Assembly (NCBI RefSeq): GCF_019097595.1
Contig: NC_080720.1
Location: 24,030,352-24,094,351 of the forward strand
From: Hemibagrus wyckioides
Lineage: Eukaryota; Chordata; Actinopteri; Siluriformes; Bagridae
Direction of reading: 5' to 3'
DNA: 64,000 bases
This document shows positions 24,860 to 37,074 of this stretch, piece after piece. Positions within the stretch are counted from its first letter, which is position 1, and each line of letters starts with the position of its first letter. The notes beneath the pieces were generated by a model. That model was not told the origin of the DNA. It worked only from the letters and a program-made list of their open reading frames with translations, and did not search any database. A program made the translations under genes and the position numbers.

Positions 24860-27800
24860 GCAGCTCACATGGGTTGAATACTTACACAAACACCATTTAC
24901 ATCTACAATGTGCAATCCTTTGTCTTGGTGGTTAAAAAGATGGTATGCAGGTTAGCATCATATATTACCATTTGGTTAATAATGCCAGTCTAATCTAACT
25001 ATACCTGTGAGAAGAACATAATGAAACCAATTTTACCCTCAAGATAAATTTTATGCACAGAAAACTAATCATGGATGGTGGCCTGAGAAAACTCTTCACC
25101 TGCTGAAACTTTATTTAATATGTAACGCATAAGACATACAGATTATAATAATCACCATATCTAGTATAAACTACATCTATCTATATACCAGCTTTTATTC
25201 ACAGATTGCAGACTGACAAGCTATAGGAAAATATAATTTATAGATAATTAGAAATCATAATTAGAAAATATTTACACATAATTTTGGTGAAATATATTTA
25301 TGGTTCCATTCCCCAGCTGCACAATGATATGAAAAAAAGAACCTGAAAGTAGTTGAACCTGGTTCTTATAACTTAACACTAAACTCTCATTATTTCCCAT
25401 CTCACTGTCTGGGACTTTTTCTAGTTGACCCTCTGGTGTCACACAAACAGTTACATAACAAACAGTTATCAGCATACTATGACTAAGTTCTGTAACCTTC
25501 ATAACTCCTTTTGAAAGCAAGTGATGTGTTCCACCTCAGTAGTCATGGAGGCTTGTGGCAGGCAACTAGGGGACTTTCTGAGTACAATCATGTGATCCTT
25601 TGAATGAAACTGCTGCCTACACATATTCACTTTTTTATCTTTACCACTCATCTAACACTAGGCTATTAAATCATTCCTCACTAGTCCTAACAATTTGACT
25701 AATTGGCCACAAAATTAACTGTTGCATCCATGAGAGCTTACCTTACTGGTTAAGGGCAAGACAAAAGAATAACAGTCATGTACCTATTGTAAAAGCTGTG
25801 TTAAATATTGAAGAAGAACTCACCTGGAAATGTACCTTGAAAAGTAAGCATATACATGACCTTAATAGCCAGCCATCTTGTCTTCGCACCATATCATCTT
25901 TTGGTTTTTTTTCCAATAATATTTGTAAGGCTATGGCCTCAATGATGCATTTTGGGATTTGGAGTCTATCACAGAATAGATGTTGTGGCAAGCAGTGGAG
26001 GCTCAGTAGTTAAGACTACAGCTCAAAAGGTCATAAATTCAAACCCAGTGCCACCAAGCTGATTTAGTTGGGCTCTTGAGCAAGACACTTAGCCCTCATC
26101 TGCTCACTGGTATTCTGTCTTAATTCTAAGTGGCATAAAAGTGTCAGCCTAATTCATTAAATGTAAAACCAACACCAAATGCCATTATAAATCTCTTTTT
26201 AGACTTGCATTAGACTTTTACATTTTAGACATAAGTCTGACTTGATATGCAGCAGGCTTATTTTCTGATGGCCTATGCAAAATGTGAGTGGTCACTATGC
26301 AACTTGTGAATTTTATAGTCCACAAATGTTCAATATTAGAACAAGCTTCAAATTCACAACAATAACATATAATAACAAATTTACCAACGCATATTACGCC
26401 TGAATTAGTATCAGCTGAGACTAATGTAAAGAGTCTATATGAAATCCATAATGAGGTGCCAATAACCTGTCGTATCCCCCAGCGTTCAATTCTCTGGCAG
26501 CGGTTATGTACATTATATAGGCTTCCCCCTTTGGCAAAACCATACAATTCTATGGGATATCTTACCAAAGTTATGCAGTCAATACTCATTTAATTGGCAC
26601 ATCACATATTGGATCGTTCAAAACGTTCTGGAGTTTAATAAAGATGAAACGTTATTTTTTTGTGTACGGTAAGAAGATCAGACTAGTTGCCTATCTGAAC
26701 TTGAGAGCCCTCAAATAAAACAAATGTCTTATAAGCATGGTGTACTAATAGACTCTACTTGGAGTAAAAGAAGGGAACATTTTTAAATCATTACACTGGC
26801 AGTATGTTAGAGATATTAGATATTATTGTTATATATGTATTCATCACTTAATTGTGCAGGACCACTGTATTTATCTGATATGCTGCAGCAACACAAGCTG
26901 AACAGAAACTAAACAGTTAGTCCTGCCTATGGTAAAGACTAAGCAAGGATAAATTAAGCATTTAGATACTATGCTAAGCTTAAATGGAACCAACTGACAG
27001 AGAACTTTAGAAGAGCCCTGACACTAGACACTTTTCAATCTAAGCGTTCATATTTGTGCAGGCTTTCCAGACACACACATTTGTATTTAATATATAAATT
27101 CTTTTCATTAAACTGATTATTTTGATCATGAATAAATCAAGCTTTTAATTTGAAAATAAAATTTGTTTTATATAACATTATATTTCTTTGTCTTCATTTT
27201 GATTGCACTTTTGTAAAACAATTTGAATTGCCTTTGTGCTTGAAATGTGCACAGGTACTGTGGCCATTTCAATATTTTTTTCTAGAAGTGAATGAATGGC
27301 TGAATGAATTGTGTAACAGTTCACATTTTGTACTCTTGTGTTTGACACCTGTGATTTAAAGCGTAGGAAGTTTAACTCCATGTTGTTGGCAATGATCATG
27401 TTATAAAGCTTCACCACAGTTCAAATAAAATGCTTATTTAGCTTTGCTACCTGTCTTTCTCTTTAGTTGTGGCATACTGGAGATACAATATTTTTTGTTC
27501 TAGTCCTTCCTTACGGGAAAATCAATCTTTCTTTGAGCATATTTAAAATGTTTTTGCTGTTAATATTTTACATAATTCAAATTTGAATGACATTTTAATA
27601 ATCATATTTTATTTAAATTAGATCTCCATTCACACTTCATGGGATTCCAAAAATTGCATGTACCTTACACTAAAACTACAAGGTTCAAAAGTTAAGAATT
27701 ATTTGTCTGTCGTTCTAATAATTATTTTACACACATATACACACACAAGGAAGGACAAGCAGTGAATTGGTGACAGGGTCATGTGCACCCAAGGTATTTA

Positions 27801-28270
27801 TATGAGCAGAATTATGCAACTTATTTTTAGGCTTATATCACAGCTGCTGTCACTGCATTAGACAAGATAAGTAATGGGGAAAATGTGTAGAATTTCATAT
27901 CAATTCTTCTATTTCTACATTTCTTTAAATTAGATAGGATTAAAAAAAGACGAATTTGCAGTGAAATGTTTTGTGCTCCACTATTCATATGTAATGTTTA
28001 AATTGTTTAAACTTCCTTTCTTGACATAAGATACATGATCAGTTTTCTGTGTGTTATTAGACTAGAAGTTGAACTTGTTTTTTAGAAACAGGACTAGAAA
28101 AATGTGCACAGATCTTTACTGCCAATTTTCTTATGTTAAATATTTAAAATGTGGATACAAAAGAAATAAAGTATTAAGGAAGCAGGAGATACAAGGCATC
28201 TGGATCCACTGCATCAACTGCATGTACCATTTCCTGGTAAACTGTTTTCTTGTCTTGGAAAGTTAGAGTG
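24860..28270. other. Intergenic sequence, mostly unassigned
   Basis: AT-rich, with no recognisable exon, RNA gene or long open frame apart from the SINE at 25993-26115. Confidence 0.4.
25993..26115 (+). mobile_element. tRNA-derived SINE, 5' part
   Basis: A tRNA-like head with A-box-type GGCTCAGTAGTTAAG and B-box-type GGTCATAAATTCAAACCC is followed by CCACCAAGCTG and TTGAGCAAGACACTTA. This order matches the related copies at 59257-59475 and 62810-62905. The tail is diverged. Confidence 0.7.
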
Positions 28271-28273
28271 AAG

Positions 28274-28463
28274 CAGGGGTGTCTAATCTTTGGGCCTGTG
28301 TGGGTGCAGGTTTTCATTCCAACCGAGTAGAGTCCACACGTGAGTCTATTGAAAGACAAGCTCAGTTGATTAAATAGGTGGAATCAGGTATGGCTTCTGC
28401 TTTGATTGGAATAAAAAACCAGCGCCCACACCGGCCCTGTGCAGATAAGATTGGACACCCCTG
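28274..28463. mobile_element. Palindromic hAT-type MITE with 8-bp target duplication
   Basis: The element begins CAGGGGTGTCTAATCTT and ends AAGATTGGACACCCCTG. The two halves are imperfect inverted repeats throughout, including the GTGCAGGTTTTCATTCCAAC half and its counterpart. The flanking 8-mers are GAGTGAAG (28266-28273) and GACTAAAG (28464-28471), identical at 6 of 8 positions. Terminal CAGGGGTG and an 8-bp duplication are typical of hAT elements. There is no coding capacity. Confidence 0.85.
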
Positions 28464-28471
28464 GACTAAAG

Positions 28472-29895
28472 CCAAATCTCCTCTGTATGCTGTCTTTATC
28501 TCACCAAACATATCAGGTGTTGTAGATTGGTTTATAGGAGTCCATTGAACAGAAAAGTAGATGATGTTTTAGTGCTTAGGATTTCATTGGTTCAAGTGGC
28601 ATTAAAACTATTTACAGTGATGCAGCACTCATAATCCACATGCAAGATTTACTTACAAGATTACTCCTTCTTCTTAGACCAGTCTCAAAACTAATTCCCA
28701 GAGACATTATACATATTGGGCCTTGATGCGACTCCACATCAGGTTTCATACAAAGTGAAGGCCAAAGATCACCTGTGATTGATAAAAACAAGCCTATTCA
28801 ATTAGCTTTTGAAGGCTCTGATAACTTATCTGCCAAAATATGGTGTGACATTCCCCAGTTTTACTGGCCCACTGCAGTGAACAAGGGTCATTAAATAATG
28901 ACAACCACCAATTGCTCACCCTGAATTAAAAACAGTTTCTGCCATGTAAATGTCTTCAAGATAAAACACACTAATAAAATAAAATATCACTGAAACCATA
29001 AACTCTTATCATTGACAAATATAAAATCAGTCATGAGTGTAACAAAGCAGGAAATAATGATGGTAGACTAGATATATTGTCTACTGTTTAATAGAAGTAT
29101 AAAAAGTGCTACTAAAAACAACAAACCTTCAAATTTGCAAACAAAATACCACCTAAATAATTTATCATATGTAATTAGGAAGGTGAGAAAAATACATAAA
29201 TTCTACAGTTGCCATTATAAAGGCAATAATTGTAATACTCCCAGTCTCCTTGGTAGAGGTAGATAAGAGAAGGAATAAAAATACTATAACCGACACACAA
29301 GAAAATGAGATTCAAATAAGAACTCATTTTCTGAATGACACGCCAAACTATGAATGATAATGCAAATGTCAACCAACTGGTCTTGTCATTCCAGTACATA
29401 AATGCCTAGACCATACAATCATGTACAGACAATTACATTCATCCCCAGAAATCTAACATTTTTGGATCCAGCCCAAAATCACACCTCAGTAGCACATGGT
29501 CATTTACAATGACAGGGTGTGTGTGTAGGGGGGAGGGGTCGCAAAATGTTCAATGATTAGTAAAGGTGACAATTTATACAGATTAATGATAGTTTAGGCT
29601 GACAAATGGTAAATAACAAAATTGTATAGAAAATACAATTTTTCCTCATTTTAAGACTAATAATTTTGGCATACGATAAAAAAACTACTCTGAGAACAAC
29701 TTTTGCATTGAAGATGCACATTTCCAAAAGGAAGGGAAAAATAAAAATAAAAAAATCCAGCCATCTCCTTAGTGATGAACTCTCAGTAAATAGTGCTGCC
29801 ATTGCTCAGGTGCAGCAACTCTTGACAGTCAGTCAATGCTAGGCCATTCCACAAACTCCAGCTGTATTTTTCCCCAAAAACATTCTTCAGAAAAT
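28472..29895. other. Downstream flank or 3' UTR of mych
   Basis: No exon is recognised. An ATTAAA-type poly(A) signal on the minus strand (plus-strand TTTAAT at 29087-29092) is a weak candidate for the mych 3' end. Open frames here are short and unrecognised. Confidence 0.35.
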
Positions 29896-31242
29896 TCAAA
29901 GTGTTTTGAGCAGCTCTAATCTGGCCTTGAGCTGTTCCTGTTTCTCTCTCTGTCTGTCTCTCTTTTTACTGAGTCTCTGTCCGTCTGTTTCCAGATTGCG
30001 GATGCTCTCCTTAGCTCGTTTCAGTATCATCACCTTGGATGCTTTGTCATTGTTAGACAGTTCTGGCACGTGGTCACGCAGCCGCTGGAAGCAGTTCTTC
30101 AACTCATTGCGCCGTTGCCGTTCCATAACGTTATGAGTCCTACGGCGCTCCTCATCGTCCTCCAGGTCGTAGGCGTGACGGGAGGTGAAATGTCTTGTAT
30201 TTCCCCGGACACGTTTTAGACATGTTGAAGGCGGTGGGGGTGAGGCTGGGCGAGGAGCAGCATAGTTGTGTTGCTGCTGGATCTCCAGGTGACAGCGTTT
30301 GAGAGCCCGCTTCTGCTCACGTTTACTGTCGTCTCTCTGCTGCTGCGAGCGAGTGAATGTGTTGCAGCGGCGAACTGTCACTACATCAATCTCTTCCTCT
30401 GTGAGACACACACAAAAACACACACATAATTAATAACGTCAAAAACAGTGCAGCCAAAAACAAGCAGTGCTGAAGCAAAAGTGAGTGCAACACTACTGAA
30501 GACCAGCTGGACCAAGCAAATGTGGATTTGGAGGACACAAACATACGAAGGCATTAAGACAACAAAGAATATAAATAAAGATCTCGTCAGGAGACGACCA
30601 TTGCGCTGGTTACTATACTATACGGGGGAGCTGTGCCAGTGTAATAAAATATGTAAGAGAGAAAGTACATTAGGAAACCAGCATAGAAATTAAAAGTGGT
30701 GAGAATAAGATTCACTCACCAGAATCGCTGGATGATTCTCCGGCCGCGGACAAGGAGCCATAATCGGAGGTCTCGCTCAACTCGGGAGAGTTCAGGATCA
30801 AGTTATCGCTCTGCATTAGATCCTCACACGTGGCCGCAGCGCCGCCACAATCCAGCGTGGAACCGACAATCTCGGCAAAGATCTCTGTATCAATATCCGA
30901 AAGCAGAGGACTCGTGGAAAGGACGGACATTTTCTCTTCAGCCAATTTCTCCGCGACGCATGGCCACAAGCAGTCGTCTGAGACGGAACACCTCAGCCGC
31001 TCATCGGCGGGGTCACTGTTCCAGTTCCAGTGCAAAAAGTCGCTGTCCTCGAGCAAGAGCTCCGATACCAACTCGAGCTGATCCACGTTGGATAAGGACT
31101 TGCCAAGGCCTGCCGGCGGTGACTGTGGCGGCGGGGGTCCATACTGCAGGTCCTTGATTAAGCTCTGACAGAACTCGTCGTCGAACAGCAGCGGTTCCGA
31201 CTCGACAAGCCAGTCATGTGGCGGTGAACGACTCGGCAGCAT
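29896..31242 (-). CDS. mych: Myc-family bHLH-leucine-zipper transcription factor (fish mych type)
   Basis: Two coding exons, 31242-30720 and 30398-29896, joined at a phase-1 intron (donor GTGAGTGAA, acceptor CTCACAG), give 341 aa. The join restores SDSEEEIDVV, the conserved Myc acidic/EIDVV block at the usual exon 2/3 position. A degenerate Myc box I (about residues 28-46, PPPPQSPP) is followed by Myc box II (about 87-104, DDCLWPCVAEKLAEEK). The bHLH-zipper is residues 259-341, with DNA-contact residues H263, E267 and R271 in THNVMERQRRNELK and zipper heptads L, L, Q, L, L. Myc dimerises with Max and binds CACGTG to drive growth genes. The protein is shorter than c-Myc (about 439 aa) and its N-terminus (MLPSRSPPHDWL) is unlike c-, N- or L-Myc, so I call it mych. 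The family is certain; the paralogue is likely. An acceptor (TTTCTAG) 12 nt upstream of the ATG implies a non-coding first exon. Confidence 0.9.
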
Positions 31243-31540
31243 GTTTACAGAAGCCTAGAAAACATAAACAATGTCTAAAACCACCTGAATCGCGATGCCG
31301 TTAGTTAAATACACTTAGCACTAATGACAAGGGACCCGCTAAAGCACGCTTCCCCAGCCACGCGATTTCACTAGCAAACTTTCCAGCTGTTCTTTCATTC
31401 ACACGACCCGTGGAGGAGGGCCAGCAAGGTTTAAGCGCATGCGTACTTCGCTTTGGATTTACGTCTCGGACGTAAGCCCAGGGTTAGTTATTTGCTGCTA
31501 CGCTGCGGTTGGATAAATCGTCATAACGCCGGCAACTTTT

Positions 31541-31570
31541 TTTTTAAACGAGCCACTCGGTGGGCGGGGC
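31541..31570 (-). promoter_or_regulatory. GC-box plus TTTAAA: possible second mych promoter
   Basis: On the minus strand GCCCCGCCCA (31570-31561) is followed within 15 bp by TTTAAAA, the spacing of a core promoter with an Sp1 site. An NRF1-like GCGCATGCGT lies further downstream at 31435-31444. It lies in the inferred first intron, about 300 bp upstream of the ATG, as expected of an intragenic or alternative promoter. Confidence 0.35.
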
Positions 31571-31996
31571 TTCAGACGGTCTCTTCCCCCTCCAGGTTTC
31601 TGGTGACATCATGCAACAGCTGGAAAGGCCGCTTCGTTCACAAATTTCTAAATGACACCACTAAGTCCACTAAACCCCGACTTTAAATTCGAGTATTCAA
31701 AAGTGGCAGCTGTACAGTTTATTCCAACATATAAATAAAAAATGCATGTCAATATTGCTATGGCATTTACTTTCATGTAGGTTAACTTCGGTAATTATTA
31801 AATATTTTAGATTTATTTAATAGTTGGTCTTATTTAAAACCAAAGATTTGTGAGAATTTACACTAATTACATTCTTTCATTAGGAAACATAGAAATGCAA
31901 ATGCATAGAGATTAAACTCTAAAAAGCCGCAGCCGGCATGCATGCCCATGCTTCCTCCAGATCACATTGCATTAGATGTGAAAATGAGGGACTTAC

Positions 31997-32160
31997 CTTT
32001 TTCTTCAGTGACCCAAGTGAATGTAGGCAAAACCCCGTCGTCGACGAACTGTAGCTGACAAAAAAATATGAATACGTAAGAAATAGTTTGTTAAAACAAC
32101 ATAAATTCGCTAACCCCCATATCACAAGACCATGCGGTGCGGAAAGGCAGTGGGTGGGGC
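31997..32160 (-). other. mych: Candidate non-coding first exon of mych
   Basis: A good donor, AAAAAG|GTAAGT, lies at 31997/31996 on the minus strand. It pairs with the acceptor at 31256-31255 in front of the coding exon, giving a first intron of about 740 bp. Vertebrate Myc genes have a non-coding exon 1. The 5' limit is a guess. Confidence 0.45.
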
Positions 32161-32219
32161 GCTGAAGGGATTTAACGTTATACTACCGAAGCGCTTAGTA
32201 GTGTCCTTCCACGTACAAA

Positions 32220-32231
32220 TTCGCGCCAAAA
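32220..32231 (-). promoter_or_regulatory. E2F-type site upstream of mych exon 1
   Basis: The minus strand reads TTTTGGCGCGAA, matching the E2F consensus TTTSGCGC. It sits about 220 bp upstream of the candidate exon 1 donor. A weak TATAAC lies about 40 bp downstream of it, at 32177-32183. Human MYC has an E2F site at its P2 promoter, so the position is plausible. Confidence 0.5.
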
Positions 32232-32457
32232 ATTGATCTCTAAATTATGTAATCTGAAGAGTATTTATTTTCACGACAAAATTTTGAGCGGTGGCAAAAA
32301 TGTTAGATCGTTAATCTTGTAAAATGTCTCGGACATAGGAGATTCCGAGGTAAGACACATGGAGGCGTAGGAATAGTGCGTTACGCGGAGTGATATGGTT
32401 TAGGGCGATGCGCCGCTGAAATTCCAAGAAAACGAAGGCGGGAGGCGCGTTACTTTC

Positions 32458-32463
32458 CACGTG
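32458..32463. promoter_or_regulatory. Canonical E-box CACGTG (distal 1)
   Basis: A palindromic CACGTG, the Myc/Max and USF binding core, lies in the CpG-rich region upstream of mych. A second copy is 91 bp further upstream at 32549-32554. Confidence 0.45.
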
Positions 32464-32548
32464 TCAGTACGCACAAAAGCCGGCTGTTTTTTCCTTACGT
32501 GTTCCCATTTCGGACCACTTCGGGGAACTGATGACTGTTACTACGAAA

Positions 32549-32554
32549 CACGTG
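32549..32554. promoter_or_regulatory. Canonical E-box CACGTG (distal 2)
   Basis: Second CACGTG in the mych upstream region, in AAACACGTGTC context. It could mediate Myc/Max autoregulation or USF binding. Confidence 0.45.
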
Positions 32555-33424
32555 TCTATCCATACAGTTTATTAAATAAATAAAAAAAACCCTCCAACTG
32601 CAAACACTCTGGCACCAAGCGTAACGTAGATTGAAGCGAGTTCGAGAGCAACCCCCTCTGTTAAACAATGGCTTCATTCGCGATATGAATATCCGGTATT
32701 AGGTAGGTCTCCGAACACCATACAAAAACGTCTAGTTTGCTATCTGTGCCCTTCCTTCTGTTGCTACAAAGAATGCTTTCTCTCCGCCATTCCCCTTAAA
32801 TGCCAGCGCAGCAATGCAGTCAGCCTGCAGCTTTATGTGAGGCATGCTCTCCAACACAACAGATCATTTTGGACAGTAAGTGTTTCAACCAACGCATACC
32901 TAGTGCACACTGAAATACTTATATTTATAATTATTGTGGAATTTGTTCCGAGTTTGTTCCGTATGCCAGCTGTGTGAACACGCCGCCTACAGGTCAACTC
33001 CTGCGTGTGTAAAAAAACATCTAGATCCTGCAGCAGACATTCATATATAAACATCCTCCTGATTGCACTGAAATCCAAAATTTTACCACTCAGTGTTCCT
33101 TTTCGCTTTCTCCTTAATGAGCCTGACCAAGATTGCTATGTGTTTGCTTTGTGATAAATAAATGAAGTCAATATTGTTTTTTTTCGCTTTCCTCTTTCCA
33201 TTTGTGAGTTAGAGAAGGAGAAAACCTTCTCCAGTGTCCCATGTAGAAAGCAAGTTTCTGTTGCTGTGCTATATGAACGCTTGGCTGATTATGGCAAATC
33301 ACTGTGTACTTGGTGTAAAAATCACAAATATACAGGAATTTAATTTAGCTTCAATATTCTTTTACATATGATTTTATTTACTGACATACAAGCATTTTTG
33401 TAACATTGATTACTGCATTGATAC

Positions 33425-33765
33425 AGTATATATCAGCAATAACATTAAAACCACTGAAAGGTGAGGTGGATAACCTTGATTATCCCATTGCTATGGCACC
33501 TGACAAGGGGATGGGCTATACAGTATAATAGGCACCAAGTGAACATTCAGTTCTCAAAGTTGATGTTTTGGAAACAGGAAAATGGGCAAGCAAGCATGGG
33601 GATGAATGACATTGACAAGGGCTAAAATGTGACTGCTACACGGCCAGGTCAGTGAATGTCCAAAAACATCAGGTTTTTTGGGGTGTTCTTGGTGTGTGGT
33701 AGTTAGTACAACTTAGAACATGGCACATTTGATGGCAGATCACAATTTTTAGTGAGAAAATGTTT
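33425..33765 (+). mobile_element. Tc1-like 5' fragment, relic
   Basis: TATCAGCAATAACATTAAAA and the leader up to AATGGGCAAGCAAGCATGGG match by eye the first 150 bp of the copy at 47737-48819, including the TTGATGTTTTGGAAACAGGA segment. The frame breaks soon after the MGKQAWG start and the rest is missing. Confidence 0.75.
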
Positions 33766-34329
33766 TAAACTGAGTCTTCAGACTCATTGTTTTGTGCTTT
33801 GTTCTGAAATGGGGGATTTAAATTGTTATAAAGTTGTTCACTTTCACTTGATTAGAGCGTGACTGTTTATGTTCCAGGGTTCCGCTCATAGCAGTCATCC
33901 ATCAAGATGAACAATCAGCAGCTCCGCAAGCTTATTGTGGCTTTCTTTATAGCTGTAGTCATTATAATTTCAGTTTGAGTGGCAATCATTGGGACAATTG
34001 TTTCAGTTCACCTGTTTCTGATTTAAAAATAGGTGATTATCCATTATATTTTTAAATTGAAGAGGCATGCTTTGTTTTTGAACTGCCATGACGTGTTTAC
34101 CCACTGAATTCTTTGGCACCAAAGATCTATCAGACATGTTAATCCATGATTCATGTTGCAGGCCAAACAAACCTGACACATTACACACTACTTAAGGTGG
34201 TTCCCATCATGCATTTCTACACAGGTTGTTTTGTTGGGTTGGATTGCTTTCTCACCAAAAGCAAACTGTTGCAGATTTCAATTGCAATCAGGCTGTTTTC
34301 ATATATGTCTAAATGAACCGAACCAAGGG

Positions 34330-35060
34330 AGAAAAAGCACTTCAAGTCAACTAACCTCCGATATCACTAACCTGTTGCATTCTTCTTTTTAATGCTTTTC
34401 CCAGCTTGTACTGCAGCTTCATTCAGTTGTTTGTTTTGGGGGCTTTCTCCCATCAGCAGGAGGTGAAACTCATGCTCAATTAGTTTAGGTCTGTTTAGGT
34501 CTAGATCTGGTAATTTACCAGTATACAACCTTCCACTTTTTCCTCTGAAGAAGTCATTTGTTATATTGGCAGTCATGAGTTAATCATGAGTTACATCATC
34601 AGTAAAGATTAGTGAGCCTGTTGCAGAAGCAGCCATGCAAGCCCAAGCTATGACATTACCACAACCATACTGCACCTATGAGCTTGTATGTTTTGGTTCA
34701 TGAGCAGATCCTTACTTCTCTCCATACCTTTCCATCATTTTAGTAGAGGCTTTGCTTGGTTTGAAAATTTCTGTGGCTTATCTCTGTATTTCTTGTATCT
34801 GGATTTCTGATTCTTACAGCTGATAAATGGTTTGCATATTGTGGTATGGCTGCTATATTTCTGCTCTCAGAGTCTTCTTTGAATAGTGGATTGTGATACC
34901 TTCACCCATGCCCTGTGGAGGTTGTGGGTAATGTCACTGACTGTTGCTGTTGGGTTTTGTCATCAACTTCTGTTGTCTTCGTTTGTCAGCCTGTTGCATG
35001 TCTAGTCCACCAGTGGTTTCTTTTAAAGGCCATTCCAAATTGTTGTATTGGCTATGCCCA
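34330..35060 (-). mobile_element. Tc1-like transposase relic, reverse orientation
   Basis: Antisense blocks match a common teleost Tc1 transposase by memory. These include the segment around 34614-34700 (AGCCTGTTGCAGAAGCAGCC then ATGCAAGCCCAAGC) and the helix-turn-helix end around 34740-34930. Frames are lost to small indels. The family matches the fragments at 8945, 21660 and 46140. Confidence 0.65.
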
Positions 35061-35139
35061 ATGCTTGTGCAGTGCCTCTGATCGATTATCACCTAATCAT
35101 TTATGCAATCATCTACTCAGCTAATCATGTAGCAGCAGT

Positions 35140-35480
35140 GCAATGCAAAAAATCATTCAGCTTACTCATAATGTTCACATCAACCATTTGATCACCATGA
35201 TTGTTGATGCCAGGTGGGCTGGTTTGAGTATTTCTGTAACTGCTGATGCCACAGTCTATTGGAGCATTGTTGCTGAACATGTGCGTCTCTACATGGTCAC
35301 AATTTAGCCATCTTTTAATGGCTACTTCCAGCATGATGGTTCACCATGTCACATAGTGAAAGTCATTTCAGATGACTTCAGTCTCATGAATGTGACAATG
35401 AACTGAGTGTTCACTGTGGCCTTCCTAGTCAAAGGATCTGAATCCAATAGAGCACCTTTGGGATGTGGTTAAAAAGGAGA
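35140..35480 (+). mobile_element. Tc1-like relic with both ends of the transposase
   Basis: It starts with a leader resembling 11895-12060 (GCCAGGTGGGCTGGTTTGAG, then TTTCTGTAACTGCTGATGCC). After a large deletion it continues with TTCCAGCATGATGGTTCACC and CCAATAGAGCACCTTTGGGA, which encode the second aspartate and the PIEHLWD glutamate regions. Confidence 0.7.
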
Positions 35481-37070
35481 GTCACAACATAGTTTGTGAA
35501 GAAAGTGCATCTGAATAATCTTCAGGAATTGGGTGATTCAAACATGTCAATATTCACGAGACATTCAGAGGGGTATGCGTGAGAGAGACACAAAGTTATT
35601 CTCTGTAAAGGCCAAAGTGTCCTCATGTGAATTAGCCACTAAGCTTGAGGCAAAGTACTGCAGCAGTAACTCTATATTTAGCGTATACAAAATGAGAATG
35701 TTTGTAGAAGACAGTAGAATCACTATGGGGTCATACTACCCCAGATGCCAGTGGCATCAGGTGACAGAGACTCATTGCAGCCTCTGGCAGTATACTTACA
35801 CTCCTTGTCACCATGTAAGGCAGAGAACTGGCACAGGCTTTGCATTGAAGCCCTCAGTGACCTGCCACCTGATGCGGCATTCTGAGAGTCCAGTGTTTAG
35901 TGAAGAGCTTCTCAGAAACACAGCTTCAGGCCTGGCTGCCTTTATATAGCCAACTCACACTGGTGATCCTGAACAATATCCAACCAACACTTCCTGTTGC
36001 AACTCTAAATTATTTAATTTTATACAAGTAAAAATGTCAGTAATGATGATTAAATGTCAGTTTCTGTGGCTGAAACAGAACAGGTTTTACTGGACAAGAA
36101 AATCACTTATGAAGTTGACTTGGAAGTTGTCCACAATATCATAACTTGTTAGAAGCAGAAATCAGAAGTCAGGTTCGACACCGTTAAACCACTTGCTTCC
36201 ACTCAGGGTGACGTGTATGTGAAAGAATAAGGGAACGCTTTTAATTCACTTATACAGATGTCCTGTAGCAATTATGTGAAATTACATTAAATAACAGTTG
36301 TTTTCAGTCTGACATTTACCATTTTAATTATTTAATATTTTAATTGTATGTATTATATAATTATAATAAAAATGGTAAACTATACTGTTACATCATAATA
36401 TCAACATAAAATATAAGATACAGTTGTAGAAAAATTTAGTTCTTGCAAGGAGGAGCAATTCAGTAGCATAGATTTCAACTGATCTAGTGCACACGTGAAA
36501 TCCAAGAGGCTGAACAGCACATATTGTCTCACATTTCACTCACGATGTGTTAGACGTCTGTAAATTGATCTTACTTCTTTTTAAATGTTATTTACTACTA
36601 ATACATGCATAACTGGCCTACAGGTCATTAATCTATATGAAATAAGTTACTGTCTTGCATCTGAAGTCTAAAAATAAACCCAAGTCAAAGGTTTATGACA
36701 GTCACTGAATGTATAAATAAGATAAAAAGCTTTTTTTCCCCTTTTAAATTATTGTATGTATAAATGAGGTGGGTTTCACTGAGAAGTGATCAGAGCTCCT
36801 GTAGTTTAGTTGTAAATTGTAAAGCTTGTGTCCTACATTGCAAAATGTGTAAACTCTCCTTCAATTTATTTAGAAAGTATTAACCATCAAAGATTTTGTC
36901 CTGATCATAACATCTTCCTTCTGCATGGGATTCTATAATTAAGGAGATAATGTGTCACAATAAGGTATTAGTAAAAGGCTTGGGCACAGTCAGTTATTGG
37001 CTTTATTGTTTTATGTATTTGTCCATGTGGACACATGAACTCAGTCCATGGATTTTCCTTGAAAATCCTG
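35481..37070. other. Unassigned intergenic sequence
   Basis: A 138-codon open frame at 35533-35949 has no recognisable domain. The remainder is AT-rich and featureless. Confidence 0.4.
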
Positions 37071-37074
37071 TTTA

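Larger units (their letters stand above)
31255..33420. other. CpG-rich mych 5' region
   Basis: CpG dinucleotides are clearly denser than in the flanks, mainly at 31300-31690 and 32100-32680, consistent with a promoter CpG island. Apart from the motifs listed separately, no additional gene is recognised. Above about 32700 the sequence becomes AT-rich again. Confidence 0.5.

Noticed and set aside
25993..26060. Possible tRNA gene from the A/B-box-like sequence
   Set aside because: No cloverleaf can be drawn, and the downstream sequence matches SINE bodies elsewhere in the window.
35533..35949. 138-codon frame as a possible novel gene
   Set aside because: No recognisable family or splice context, and it lies within transposon debris. 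It could be checked with RNA-seq.
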